Part shown: in pieces, positions 9,440 through 17,525 of the stretch
How the letters are laid out: each line of letters starts with the position of its first letter
Position numbering within the stretch: position 1 is the stretch's first letter
DNA from: Alphaproteobacteria bacterium AO1-B
GTDB taxonomy: Bacteria > Pseudomonadota > Alphaproteobacteria > Rhizobiales > Stappiaceae
Assembly: GCA_001890945.1 (NCBI GenBank)
Contig: MLAX01000001.1
Coordinates: 682,001 to 746,000 of the forward strand
DNA length: 64,000 nucleotides
Direction of reading: 5' to 3'
Program-made: the position numbers and the translations under genes
Notes under the pieces: model-generated
What the model was told of the DNA's origin: nothing
What the model saw: the letters and a program-made list of their open reading frames with translations, nothing else
Databases searched by the model: none

Positions 9440-9898
9440 TCAGGCGCCAGATTGCCTCTTCGCCGCCCGCATGACGGTTTCAAGCTGATTGAGAAACCGG
9501 GACCGGTCTTGCTTGGTAAAGCTGGGACCGCCTTCACGGATCTCGCCAATCTCTCTGAGGTGCGTATTGAGATCCCGCATGGCAAGCCGCATCCCGATGG
9601 CATCCTCGCGAAATGGTTTGCCGTTCGGCGATAAGACCTGCGCCCCGGTCTCCACGCAGCGAGCTGCCAGCGGAACATCTGCGGTGATGACGACGTCTCC
9701 GGGACCGGAGCGGTCCGCGATCCAGTTGTCGGCTTCGTCCGGTCCTTCGGCAACCACGACCCTTTCAATGAGATCTCCATCAGGCAGCCTCATCCAGCTG
9801 TTCGACACGAACACGATCCTGACGTTGTGGCGCTCTCCGACCCGGATTGTCTCGTCTTTGACCGGGCAGGCATCCGCGTCGACATAGAGAACGGTCAT
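9440..9898 (-). CDS. YaiI/YqxD family protein (DUF188)
   Basis: A 152-residue cytoplasmic protein of the YaiI/YqxD family, with the family's N-terminal acidic motif YVDADACPVKDE at residues 5-16 and SNSWMRLP a little later. The acidic pattern resembles PIN-like nucleases, but no activity is established. Its start overlaps the stop of the upstream flavoprotein gene by four bases, so the two are probably co-transcribed and translationally coupled. Confidence 0.9.
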   Translation of the reverse strand: MTVLYVDADACPVKDETIRVGERHNVRIVFVSNSWMRLPDGDLIERVVVAEGPDEADNWIADRSGPGDVVITADVPLAARCVETGAQVLSPNGKPFREDAIGMRLAMRDLNTHLREIGEIREGGPSFTKQDRSRFLNQLETVMRAAKRQSGA

Positions 9899-11121
9899 GT
9901 TCTAGCGGGCTCCCATGACTTTGAGGTGAGATAAGTGGTGATCCCGCTGGCGGCTGCCAATCCTGATGCGAAACAGGCCTGCAGAAGATAGCCGCCGGTG
10001 GGGGCTTCCCAATCAATCATTTCGCCGGAGACAAACACCCCTGGCATATTGCGCAGCATGAGATGTGGATCGACTTCCTGCAAGGCTACGCCGCCTGCGG
10101 AGGAAATGGCGCGGCCGATATCGTAAGTGGCGGTACAGTTCACCGGAACGTTCTTGATCCGCGTTGCCAATTCTCCCGAGACTTCCGGTAGGGGGCCACT
10201 TTCCCGGATGAGCGCCTGTTCTGCCGGTTGCAAGCCGACCGTCTTTCTCAGAAATGTCGACATGGACTGCTTGCCCCGCGGGCGCCCGAGTTTTTCGTGC
10301 AACGCCTGCTGAGTGAGTTGGGGGCGCAGATCGATCGAAATAGGCGCGGTCCCAGATTGATTGAGCTGCGTCCTGATCTCGGCAGACAAGGCGTAGATTG
10401 CCCCGCCTTCAAGGCCTTTCTCGGAAAGGATAGCTTCACCCAGAACCGAGTGCGGTCCGCAGGTAACTTTAATCCGTTTTAGCGGGTGCCCGGCAAACCG
10501 TTGTTGGATGAATGCGCTCCACGACACTTCAAATCCGCAATTAGCAGGTTGAAAGTCAACCACCTCAACCCCGGCGTCGCGCAAAACGGGAACCCAGGCA
10601 GCATCAGACCCAAGTTTCGGCCAGCTCGCCCCGCCAAGGGCTAGCAAGACTGCGCGGGCCGGCATTGGTGATGGTGCCTCGTTGTCTCTTGAAATCAACG
10701 CATTGCCATCTTGGGAGAACCCGCGAAACGTAGAGCGGGTGAGCAGGCGGACACCACGGTCGTCCAAACGCCGAAGCCACGCACGCAGAAGCGGGGACGC
10801 TTTCATGGCTTTGGGAAAGACACGGCCGCTCGTCCCGACAAAGGTCTCCTGACCGAGCCCTTCGCACCAATCGATCAGGGCTTTGGGCGGAAAATCGGAG
10901 ATGAGAGGTTTGATAAAGTTTTCGGCCTCGCGATACCGGCTGACAAACGGTACCAATGCTTCGCTGTGGGTCAAATTCAGTCCGCCGCGTCCAGCCATGA
11001 GAAATTTCCGTGCCGGCGATGGCATCCGGTCCACCACAACGACGTCATACCCCTTGGCAGACAGGTGTTCGGCTGCAAACAGGCCAGCTGGACCAGCTCC
11101 GATGATCAATGCATCTATCAT
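9895..11121 (-). CDS. HI0933-type FAD-dependent oxidoreductase
   Basis: Flavoprotein of the HI0933/YhiN superfamily, 408 residues from the chosen start. The FAD-binding motif GAGPAGLFAAEHL is at the N-terminus, the family motif GRGGLNLTHS follows near residue 48, and FVSGEMIDWEAPTGGYLLQ near the C-terminus is the conserved GE.D.xG.xGGYNLQ-like segment. The substrate is not known. The ATG at 11121 has AAGG upstream; another ATG ten codons earlier (11151) is possible. It overlaps the YaiI-like gene. Confidence 0.85.
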   Translation of the reverse strand: MIDALIIGAGPAGLFAAEHLSAKGYDVVVVDRMPSPARKFLMAGRGGLNLTHSEALVPFVSRYREAENFIKPLISDFPPKALIDWCEGLGQETFVGTSGRVFPKAMKASPLLRAWLRRLDDRGVRLLTRSTFRGFSQDGNALISRDNEAPSPMPARAVLLALGGASWPKLGSDAAWVPVLRDAGVEVVDFQPANCGFEVSWSAFIQQRFAGHPLKRIKVTCGPHSVLGEAILSEKGLEGGAIYALSAEIRTQLNQSGTAPISIDLRPQLTQQALHEKLGRPRGKQSMSTFLRKTVGLQPAEQALIRESGPLPEVSGELATRIKNVPVNCTATYDIGRAISSAGGVALQEVDPHLMLRNMPGVFVSGEMIDWEAPTGGYLLQACFASGLAAASGITTYLTSKSWEPART

Positions 11122-11309
11122 GCGGGCCTTATAATCCGAATGTATTTCCAAAAACCAGAACCGATTGATGAAGGCTCAAGTTGTAAAAGTTGAATTCGGT
11201 GTTCAATCTCAAGAATTTATTATTTGTCTTGTGAAATGCTTTCGGGAACGAACAGGTTATTTTTGTGGGTCGAGGTATTTGTTTAGGCACTAGGAGAGCG
11301 CACTTGGTG

Positions 11310-12500
11310 ATGAAACGAGAAGAGATAATTGTCGTCGTGGATCCCGATGTCTCCGTGCAATCGGCCATGACAAAACTGTTCTCAGAGCATCACGCGCTTT
11401 CTTGTTTTTCAGACGCCGAGGCTGCGATCGAGTTTCTCAAAAAGCACCCTGCAACAGCGGTTGTCTTTTCTTGTTATAATTTCCCTGAATACGATGGCGT
11501 TGCTTTCTTAAGTGAATGTGCAGTCGTGGCACCGCAAGCGGCCCGGATCATGCTCACACGTGAGGGGTCGAAGGACGTTATCAAGAAGGCGCTCAATGAG
11601 GGCCACGCGTTCATGTATCTTGAGAAGCCCTGCCAAAGAGCCGAAATCATATCCGCTCTTGAAGCCGGTCTCTCTCATCATCGGCAATTGGCAAAAGAGC
11701 GGGCTCTGCTAGAGCGGACCTTATCGGGGTCAGTCAAGATGCTGATCGAGATGCTGTCCGTGTTCCACCCGGAAGCGTTTCGACGGACCCCGATCATTCG
11801 CCAGCAAGCGGTCCGGCTTGCCAAGGAGATCGGGCTTAAAAAGACATGGGAATTGGAAATGGCCGTGATGCTGTCGCCGCTCGGCGAAGCCATGTTGCCA
11901 AAGGAGATCCTGTCCCGGTACCGGGCAGCCCGTAACCTCAGCGATGAGGAGCGGTCCATTTTGGCGAAGGCCCCGGAACAGACGCGCGATCTGCTGCAAA
12001 ACATCCCGCAGCTCGAGCGTGTGGCCGATTATCTCTATTTATCAGCCTGCGGTTATGACGGCTCCGGGTTCCCGGAAAACGGCCCGGAGGGCGACAAGAT
12101 CCCGCTGGTGTCCAGGATCCTGAAGCTGCTCACCGACCTGTGGTACGCATCCCCAGAAGGGGGACCGGATGCTGCAGCTTTTGACGCGTTGATGATCAAC
12201 TGGCGGCAATATGATCCGCGGCTTCTGGAATTGGCCAAAGAGATCCTTTTGAAAGAAAAGCCTGCGGAACAGAAAACTCTCTTTCAGCATTGCTACATCC
12301 GTTCACTCCGGCCCGGGGATATCCTTGTCGATGATGTGCGGACTGAAACATCTTTTGAGTTGGTTCTGGCCCGCGGGCATCTGCTCACCCCGACGATGAT
12401 CCGGCGGTTGGAACACTTTAACAAAACCTCCGGTGTGCGGCAGCCGATCCGTGTGAGGCGATCCAAAGCAGCCGAACCGGTCCTCAACGAAACCGCTTGA
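11310..12500 (+). CDS. Degenerate receiver + degenerate HD-GYP protein
   Basis: A 396-residue protein laid out like an RpfG-type response regulator with a c-di-GMP phosphodiesterase output, but with both active sites damaged. Receiver, residues ~5-120: the acidic DPD pair (11-13), Thr83 and Lys106 (LEKP) are kept, but the phospho-acceptor Asp is Cys55 (FSCYNFPEYDG). HD-GYP region, ~155-290: the usual LHDIGK is LSPLGE (188-193), and HHExxDGSGYP is SACGYDGSGFP (245-255), so the metal ligands are gone. It may be a binding or scaffold protein. Start: ATG 11310; the in-frame GTG 11307 or TTG 11304 fit the AGGAG at 11292 better. Confidence 0.82.
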   Translation: MKREEIIVVVDPDVSVQSAMTKLFSEHHALSCFSDAEAAIEFLKKHPATAVVFSCYNFPEYDGVAFLSECAVVAPQAARIMLTREGSKDVIKKALNEGHAFMYLEKPCQRAEIISALEAGLSHHRQLAKERALLERTLSGSVKMLIEMLSVFHPEAFRRTPIIRQQAVRLAKEIGLKKTWELEMAVMLSPLGEAMLPKEILSRYRAARNLSDEERSILAKAPEQTRDLLQNIPQLERVADYLYLSACGYDGSGFPENGPEGDKIPLVSRILKLLTDLWYASPEGGPDAAAFDALMINWRQYDPRLLELAKEILLKEKPAEQKTLFQHCYIRSLRPGDILVDDVRTETSFELVLARGHLLTPTMIRRLEHFNKTSGVRQPIRVRRSKAAEPVLNETA

Positions 12501-12502
12501 AG

Positions 12503-13291
12503 TTATTTTCTGCTGGTCTTTTTCAACAGCTCGGCTTCATAGGACTTGGCGACACGCAGAAAACGGCCGTGCGCATAGTTCATTGCCAGAATGAAGCCCC
12601 ACCAGCCGTATTTGCGGTATTTCCGGACAAAAAAACCTTTGAAGAAGCTGACCGGAAATTCGGTTAAGAGCCGGTATCTCGGCATTTTCCGGCCTCGGTC
12701 CAGCATGTCCTGAACCTGCATATCCGAATAGTGGTTGTATTTGCCGACGCTGAATTTCAGGGACCTGTCGGACCGGTGGGCCATGATACCTTCAAGGTCC
12801 CCCAAGGTCGCACCTTCCTGTGGCCGGACGGTGTCGTGAACGGTAGAGTCCGAGAAGCGCCCCTTGCGGCGGTCATAAAGTCGGATTTGGTTGTAGCCGT
12901 AGGCCCAAGGCGCCGGTTCCGTTTCATGGGGAAACGTATCCCGGATCATGATCCGCCAAGCATCTGAATCCAGATAGCTCTGATCATCGAATTTTGCTTG
13001 GATCTCGGCTGCAAGCGCGGATGTGATTTCCTCATCCGCGTCCAGGTTAAGCAGCCAATCGTTGCGGCATTGGTCTTCGCCGAAGCGTTTTTGCAGGCCA
13101 TACCCCGGCCACTCATTAAACACGACCCTTGCACCAAGGGCTTCGGCAACCAGTACCGTCTCATCTTCCGAGCCGCTGTCAATAACGATGACTTCATCGA
13201 CCCAGTCGACAACGCTTTTGATTGCAGCCGGGATCCGGTCCGCCTCATTTTTCGCGATGATGAATGCGGACAATGGAAGGCGTTGGGTCAT
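12503..13291 (-). CDS. Family 2 glycosyltransferase, LPS core type
   Basis: A 262-residue GT2 (GT-A fold) enzyme of the WaaE/KdtX-like group, predicted to add a sugar to lipopolysaccharide core or a similar cell-surface glycan at the cytoplasmic face. Visible motifs: SAFIIAKNEADRI, VIDSGSEDET, and the metal/nucleotide-binding DADEE (about residue 84). The substrate cannot be told from sequence. The C-terminus has a hydrophobic and basic stretch (YGWWGFILAMNYAHG) that may sit on the membrane. It is convergent with the degenerate HD-GYP gene, with only two bases between stops. Confidence 0.87.
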   Translation of the reverse strand: MTQRLPLSAFIIAKNEADRIPAAIKSVVDWVDEVIVIDSGSEDETVLVAEALGARVVFNEWPGYGLQKRFGEDQCRNDWLLNLDADEEITSALAAEIQAKFDDQSYLDSDAWRIMIRDTFPHETEPAPWAYGYNQIRLYDRRKGRFSDSTVHDTVRPQEGATLGDLEGIMAHRSDRSLKFSVGKYNHYSDMQVQDMLDRGRKMPRYRLLTEFPVSFFKGFFVRKYRKYGWWGFILAMNYAHGRFLRVAKSYEAELLKKTSRK

Positions 13292-13813
13292 TGGATATCC
13301 GGGGTCGTTGCGCCTGCTATCCGGAACACATCCGGCGCGCTGTTTTAGCTGTGCCCGAATGGATTTTGAAGAGGTAACAGGGCCGCTCTCTCAAAACGTT
13401 GCATCTGAAAACTGGAAGTGTAATCGCAACACATTCGTGGCTGCAAAAAAATAGCCCCGCATAGCGGGGCCAAAAATCAAATCAAAAAAGGACCAAAACA
13501 GTCATTTGCTCTGAACAAGGCCCTAGGTACTCAACTTCTGTGACAAACAAATGACCCGGCAGATACGGCTTTGGCATCCTACCGGCAAAGTAAATTCAAA
13601 AGTTCTTTATCGGGATTTTATATTAAAGTAAATATCTGAAATAAAACATAAAAAGCAATTTGAATGACGTTTAGGTCAATTTCTTCTTGCAAAGCAACAT
13701 CGAAGCTGGGAGTGTAAGGCCAAATTGAAAGGCTCGGTCACCCTGTTAGCGCAGTTCGGAACACGAATTGCGCAGCATGACCGCGCAGAGCTTTCGGGTT
13801 TGGAGGAAATGTC
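13292..13813. other. Long intergenic region with orphan terminator
   Basis: This 522-base, AT-rich stretch separates the divergent glycosyltransferase and thiolase genes. It contains a minus-strand terminator (13443-13470) with no annotated minus-strand gene upstream of it; a TATAAAAT-like element on the minus strand near 13620 could start a short RNA. The right end holds the thiolase ribosome-binding site (GGAGG at 13802). No coding frame is convincing. Confidence 0.55.
13443..13470 (-). terminator. Orphan minus-strand terminator
   Basis: Perfect 7-bp stem GCCCCGC / GCGGGGC (13454-13460, 13464-13470) with an ATA loop, followed on the minus strand by TATTTTTTG. The plus strand has no T-run. 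It lies 150 bases ahead of the glycosyltransferase start, so it ends either a small RNA or an attenuated leader. Confidence 0.75.
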
Positions 13814-14980
13814 ATGACTGCTGCAATGGTTGGATGGGCACATCTGCCTTTCGGGAAACACTCTGACGAAACAGTTGAAAGCATGATCGTGAAAGCGGCG
13901 ACGGACGCCATTCACGATGCAGGCATTTCTCCTGAGGATGTCGACGAGATTGTTCTTGGTCACTTCAATGCCGGGTTTTCCGCGCAGGACTTCACCGCCG
14001 CTCTCGTCTTGCAGGCCAATCCCGCGCTCCGGTTTACCCCAGCAACACGGGTTGAAAATGCCTGTGCGACCGGTTCTGCCGCTGTCCATCAGGGCGTCCG
14101 CGCCGTATCGTCCGGCGCAGCACGGTTTGTGCTCGTTGTCGGTGTGGAGCAAATGACGACTACGCCGGGGCCGGAAATCGGCAAAAACCTTCTGAAGGCG
14201 TCATACTTGAAAGAGGATGGCGACACACCGGCAGGATTTGCGGGAGTTTTTGGCAAGATCGCGGATTCCTACTTTCAGAAATACGGCGATCAGTCCGATG
14301 CTTTGGCAAAGATTGCTTCCAAGAACCACAAGAACGGTGTGGGTAACCCTTATGCGCAGATGCGCAAGGATTTGGGCTATGAGTTCTGCCGGGATGAGAG
14401 CGAGAAAAACCCGTTTGTGGCAGGCCCGCTAAAGCGGACCGATTGTTCGCTCGTCTCTGATGGCGCTGCAGCCATGGTCCTGACAGATCCGGCAACAGCG
14501 CTCGGCATGAAAAAGGCCGTTGCCTTCCGCGGTCTCGCCCATGTGCAGGACTTCCTGCCGATGTCGAAGCGCGACATCCTGAAATTCGAAGGTTGTTCAA
14601 AGGCCTGGGGGCAAGCACTCGGAGACGCAAACCTTGCGATTGACGATCTTTCATTTGTCGAGACCCACGACTGCTTCACCATTGCCGAGTTGATCGAATA
14701 CGAGGCGATGGGCCTGACCAAAGAGGGCGAAGGCTCACGCGCTGTTCTTGAGGGCTGGACCGAAATGGACGGCAAATTACCGGTCAACCCGTCCGGCGGT
14801 CTGAAGGCCAAAGGCCACCCGATTGGCGCTACGGGCGTTTCCATGCATGTTCTGACGGCCATGCAGCTGACCGGGACGGCTGGCGATATCCAAGTGAAAA
14901 ACGCGGAACTCGGCGGTATCTTCAACATGGGCGGCGCAGCTGTCGCAAACTATGTCTCGATCCTTCAGTCGATGAAATAA
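13814..14980 (+). CDS. Thiolase-family acyltransferase (acetyl-CoA acetyltransferase-like)
   Basis: A 388-residue thiolase-fold protein of the lipid-transfer/SCP-x-like branch. The nucleophilic Cys is in ENACATGSAAVH (near residue 84) and the C-terminal GGLKAKGHPIGATG carries the catalytic His. The second Cys of classical thiolases (CxG near the C-terminus) is replaced: the end reads GGIFNMGGAA. So it may condense or cleave a less usual acyl-CoA rather than acetoacetyl-CoA. The ATG has GGAGG seven bases upstream. It is a single gene followed by a terminator. Confidence 0.85.
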   Translation: MTAAMVGWAHLPFGKHSDETVESMIVKAATDAIHDAGISPEDVDEIVLGHFNAGFSAQDFTAALVLQANPALRFTPATRVENACATGSAAVHQGVRAVSSGAARFVLVVGVEQMTTTPGPEIGKNLLKASYLKEDGDTPAGFAGVFGKIADSYFQKYGDQSDALAKIASKNHKNGVGNPYAQMRKDLGYEFCRDESEKNPFVAGPLKRTDCSLVSDGAAAMVLTDPATALGMKKAVAFRGLAHVQDFLPMSKRDILKFEGCSKAWGQALGDANLAIDDLSFVETHDCFTIAELIEYEAMGLTKEGEGSRAVLEGWTEMDGKLPVNPSGGLKAKGHPIGATGVSMHVLTAMQLTGTAGDIQVKNAELGGIFNMGGAAVANYVSILQSMK

Positions 14981-15002
14981 GCCAGACTTTTTTGTTGGAC
15001 CG

Positions 15003-15036
15003 AACAAGCCGGCCAAGCGCCGGCTTGTTTTGTTTC
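15003..15036 (+). terminator. Terminator after the thiolase gene
   Basis: Perfect 11-bp stem AACAAGCCGGC / GCCGGCTTGTT with a CAAGC loop, followed by TTGTTT, 23 bases after the thiolase stop. Confidence 0.88.
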
Positions 15037-15112
15037 TACTAGGCGCATACCCCGCCATGCTTTAGCCGAAGGCCCCCTTGCGTCGCCCTCGAACGCATGA
15101 TTTGACCAACAC

Positions 15113-16567
15113 ATGAGAAAACCACAAAAAGGCGCGGTTGCCGCGGGTCATACCCTCACAGCGGAAGCTGGCGCAGAGATGCTGCGCGAAGGCGGAAGTG
15201 CCGTTGATGCCGCCATAGCCGCTTTGGCCATGGCCTGTGTTTGCGAACCGGTTCTTGCGTCTCCGGGTGGTGGCGGTTTTGCAATGATCCGGGACGGGAA
15301 CACGGGAAAAACACAGCTCCTCGATTTCTTCACGCAAACGCCGCTTGAAAAGCGCGGTAACGCTGAGGATGGATTTCAGACGATCGAGGCTGATTTTGGA
15401 CCGACCAAACAGATCTTCCATATTGGTCCGGCCTCCGTGGCCACGCCCGGATTTTTGGATGGGCTGGATGCTCTTTCAAAACGAGGCGCGCGCCTCACGC
15501 ATAAAGAGCATTTTGCACCGGCTATTGAGGCGGCCTCTTCCGGCTTCAAACTCACCGGATATCAATCGTATCTGTTCACCGTTGTTGCGCCTATCCTTAT
15601 GGCAACAGAAGCCTCCCGCGCCTTGTTCGCGCCGGTAGGTCAGCTTCAAAGTGTAGGCGAAACCTTCGTCAATCCCGGGCTTGCAGAGACGTTCCGTGTT
15701 CTAGGCCGAGCCAGCTGGCGCGACAGCAAAATAGCTGAAGCGCTGCTGGAAGAGCAGGCGGCCAACGGACATCTTTCCGAGGCAGATCTATCGGCTTACA
15801 AGGTTGAAGAGCGGGAACCGCTCGCTTTGGACGTGGGCGAAGCACGCGTGTTTTTAAACCCGCTTCCAGCTGCCAGCGGCACTTTGATCCAATATGCATT
15901 TCAACATCTTGAAGACTGTACGCCGGTGTCCCTGGCAACTGCGTTGAACGCTGCAGATGAAGCGCGCGTCTCAGCGCGGGGTGATCTCAGCGCATTCTTG
16001 AAGCACCTTTTGCGTCAGAACGGAACCACACATATTTCGGCTGTCGATGCTGACGGCAATGCGTGTTCAGTCACGGTTTCCAACGGGACCGGATGTGGCG
16101 AGGTCGTCAACGGGTTCGGTTTCATGCTGAACAACATCCTGGGCGAGGAGGATGTGAACCCTGGAGGGTCCGTTGGGTGGCCGGTGAATACCCGCCCAGC
16201 TTCCATGATGTGCCCGACTCTTGTGGAGACGCCGGATGGGCGATTGATTGCGCTGGGCTCTGGCGGCTCCAGCCGCATCAGATCGGCAGTTTTCCAGGCC
16301 GTGGCACGGCTGAGTTTTGGTGGCGCGACCCTGCCGCAAGCTGTCCAAATGCCACGTCTTCATGTTGAGAACGGTCACCTGGATGTCGAAGCTGGATTGG
16401 AACAGCGTCAACTGGAAGACCTGATCGACGCGTTTTCAGATCACCGCATTTGGGCGGAACCAAACATGTTCTTCGGCGGCGTGCATGCGGTTCAAAAAAC
16501 TGCAAACGGTGAGTTTGAAGGCATTGGTGATCGCCGCCGGGAAGGCTCTGCAGTCATAGTGGACTGA
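15113..16567 (+). CDS. Gamma-glutamyltransferase family protein
   Basis: N-terminal-nucleophile hydrolase related to gamma-glutamyltranspeptidase, which hydrolyses or transfers gamma-glutamyl groups and processes itself into two chains. The predicted processing site is NGTTHISAVD, with nucleophile Thr near residue 305. GGG.A.PGGGGF near residues 50-56 and the small-subunit motif ALGSGGSSRIRSAV are present. At 484 residues it is shorter than classical enzymes (~580) and has no signal peptide, so it is probably cytoplasmic; substrates may differ. No strong ribosome-binding site precedes the ATG. Confidence 0.85.
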   Translation: MRKPQKGAVAAGHTLTAEAGAEMLREGGSAVDAAIAALAMACVCEPVLASPGGGGFAMIRDGNTGKTQLLDFFTQTPLEKRGNAEDGFQTIEADFGPTKQIFHIGPASVATPGFLDGLDALSKRGARLTHKEHFAPAIEAASSGFKLTGYQSYLFTVVAPILMATEASRALFAPVGQLQSVGETFVNPGLAETFRVLGRASWRDSKIAEALLEEQAANGHLSEADLSAYKVEEREPLALDVGEARVFLNPLPAASGTLIQYAFQHLEDCTPVSLATALNAADEARVSARGDLSAFLKHLLRQNGTTHISAVDADGNACSVTVSNGTGCGEVVNGFGFMLNNILGEEDVNPGGSVGWPVNTRPASMMCPTLVETPDGRLIALGSGGSSRIRSAVFQAVARLSFGGATLPQAVQMPRLHVENGHLDVEAGLEQRQLEDLIDAFSDHRIWAEPNMFFGGVHAVQKTANGEFEGIGDRRREGSAVIVD

Positions 16568-16580
16568 GTGGCTGTCCAAC

Positions 16581-16614
16581 CGCCCAAGAGCCGGAAAAAT
16601 CCGGCGCTCGGGCG
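16581..16614. terminator. Possible hairpin between convergent genes
   Basis: CGCCC..GAGCCGG and CCGGCGCTCGGGCG pair around a short A-rich loop with a small internal mismatch. No T-run follows. It sits between the gamma-glutamyltransferase and ialB-like stops, so a terminator role is plausible but weak. Confidence 0.4.
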
Positions 16615-16627
16615 CAATCCGTCGCAG

Positions 16628-17122
16628 TTACTGCATGGCCGCCATGGCGCGGCTGAAGCCGGTCAGCGGAACGTCGATCTTCTGGCGCTGGTTGGCTGAA
16701 GCGGCAAAGTCGATTTGCAGCTGCGCTCCGGCCTTCATCGCTTCAATCATGGCATCGGTTGCCGGGGCGCTGATATAGCAGCCACGTTGATCGCATGTGC
16801 TGATGGTCATGTCGCCAATCTGTGTGCCATCAACGGTTAGTTTCACCTTTCCAGGTAGGTAAAACCCGAGCGGAGCCTGCATCTGGAAGACTGGCGCGGC
16901 GTTGTTCCCCGGATAGATGATATCTACCTTGAACAGAAGCTGACCGCTTTCCTTCACGCGAAGGCTCTGGCTGGCCTCGCACGTCAACGCCTCTGCGGAC
17001 CGCGAGGCACCGGCACATCTTGTTTGCCAAAGTTCACCCTGTTCAGCCTGCTGGGCATGGACTGGGGTTCCTTGAAGAAACATGACGGTGAAGGCCGCGG
17101 TAAGCGAAAGCGAAAAGCGCAT
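16628..17122 (-). CDS. Invasion-associated locus B (IalB) family protein
   Basis: An exported 164-residue protein of the IalB family, named from Bartonella but common in non-pathogenic alphaproteobacteria. A signal peptide ends TPVHA near residue 24. The mature part has the family's Cys pairs (TRCAG..ALTCEA, STCDQRGCYIS). Start: the frame also allows a GTG at 17134, but the ATG at 17122 (MRFSLSLTAAF) makes a better signal peptide and has GTGAG ahead. The role is unknown; periplasmic or outer-membrane-associated location is likely. Confidence 0.85.
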   Translation of the reverse strand: MRFSLSLTAAFTVMFLQGTPVHAQQAEQGELWQTRCAGASRSAEALTCEASQSLRVKESGQLLFKVDIIYPGNNAAPVFQMQAPLGFYLPGKVKLTVDGTQIGDMTISTCDQRGCYISAPATDAMIEAMKAGAQLQIDFAASANQRQKIDVPLTGFSRAMAAMQ

Positions 17123-17525
17123 GATTTGACTCACAGATTGGCGATTGGTTGGTCTTGGGAGAAGAAAACCGGCAAGTGCGGCGGGCTGAAACTGGCAGCC
17201 TCACTTGACCCTATAACTCGTTTTTTCGACTCATTTGTTAGCCCGAAACGGGTGTCAATTCCTAGCCCTGACTTTGGAATTTCCGTTTGTCACATTGGAC
17301 CGGGTGTCCGTTGGATTTGAAAGGTAGTCGAGCTTTCTGTGGTTAGGAGAGGCCCTCGCCGCGATCGGCGTGTAGGGACCAGCAAATGAACGCATGCATC
17401 GCCGAAGCGGCAAATCAGGAAAATCTTTTCCGCTATCTCTTCCGGCTTTGAAATCCCGTACCCGGCACTTCTCTCCGCCACCGCTTACATTCAGGTCATC
17501 AAATTGGGATTGGAGACCCTTGCTG
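17123..17525 (+). other. Leader region upstream of the cysG operon
   Basis: This 403-base region lies between divergent ialB and cysG. Apart from the short ORF at 17386-17451 I see no gene. An AATCCC (about 17452) and a GGGATT (about 17505), next to the cysG GGAG, could pair and place the ribosome-binding site near a stem. I could not match it to a known sulfur riboswitch. Confidence 0.4.
17386..17451 (+). CDS. Possible 21-residue leader peptide before cysG
   Basis: A short ORF reading MNACIAEAANQENLFRYLFR plus a final Leu, with AGGGA seven bases ahead of its ATG. It ends 74 bases before the cysG ATG and is in a different frame. Its position suggests a translated leader controlling the sulfur operon, but only one Cys codon is present, so it is not an obvious cysteine attenuator. 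It may also be chance. Confidence 0.35.
   Translation: MNACIAEAANQENLFRYLFRL

Noticed and set aside
17123..17525. A known sulfur riboswitch (SAM-type) ahead of cysG
   Set aside because: I could not match the conserved cores of SAM riboswitch classes by eye; only a short ORF and weak pairing are visible.
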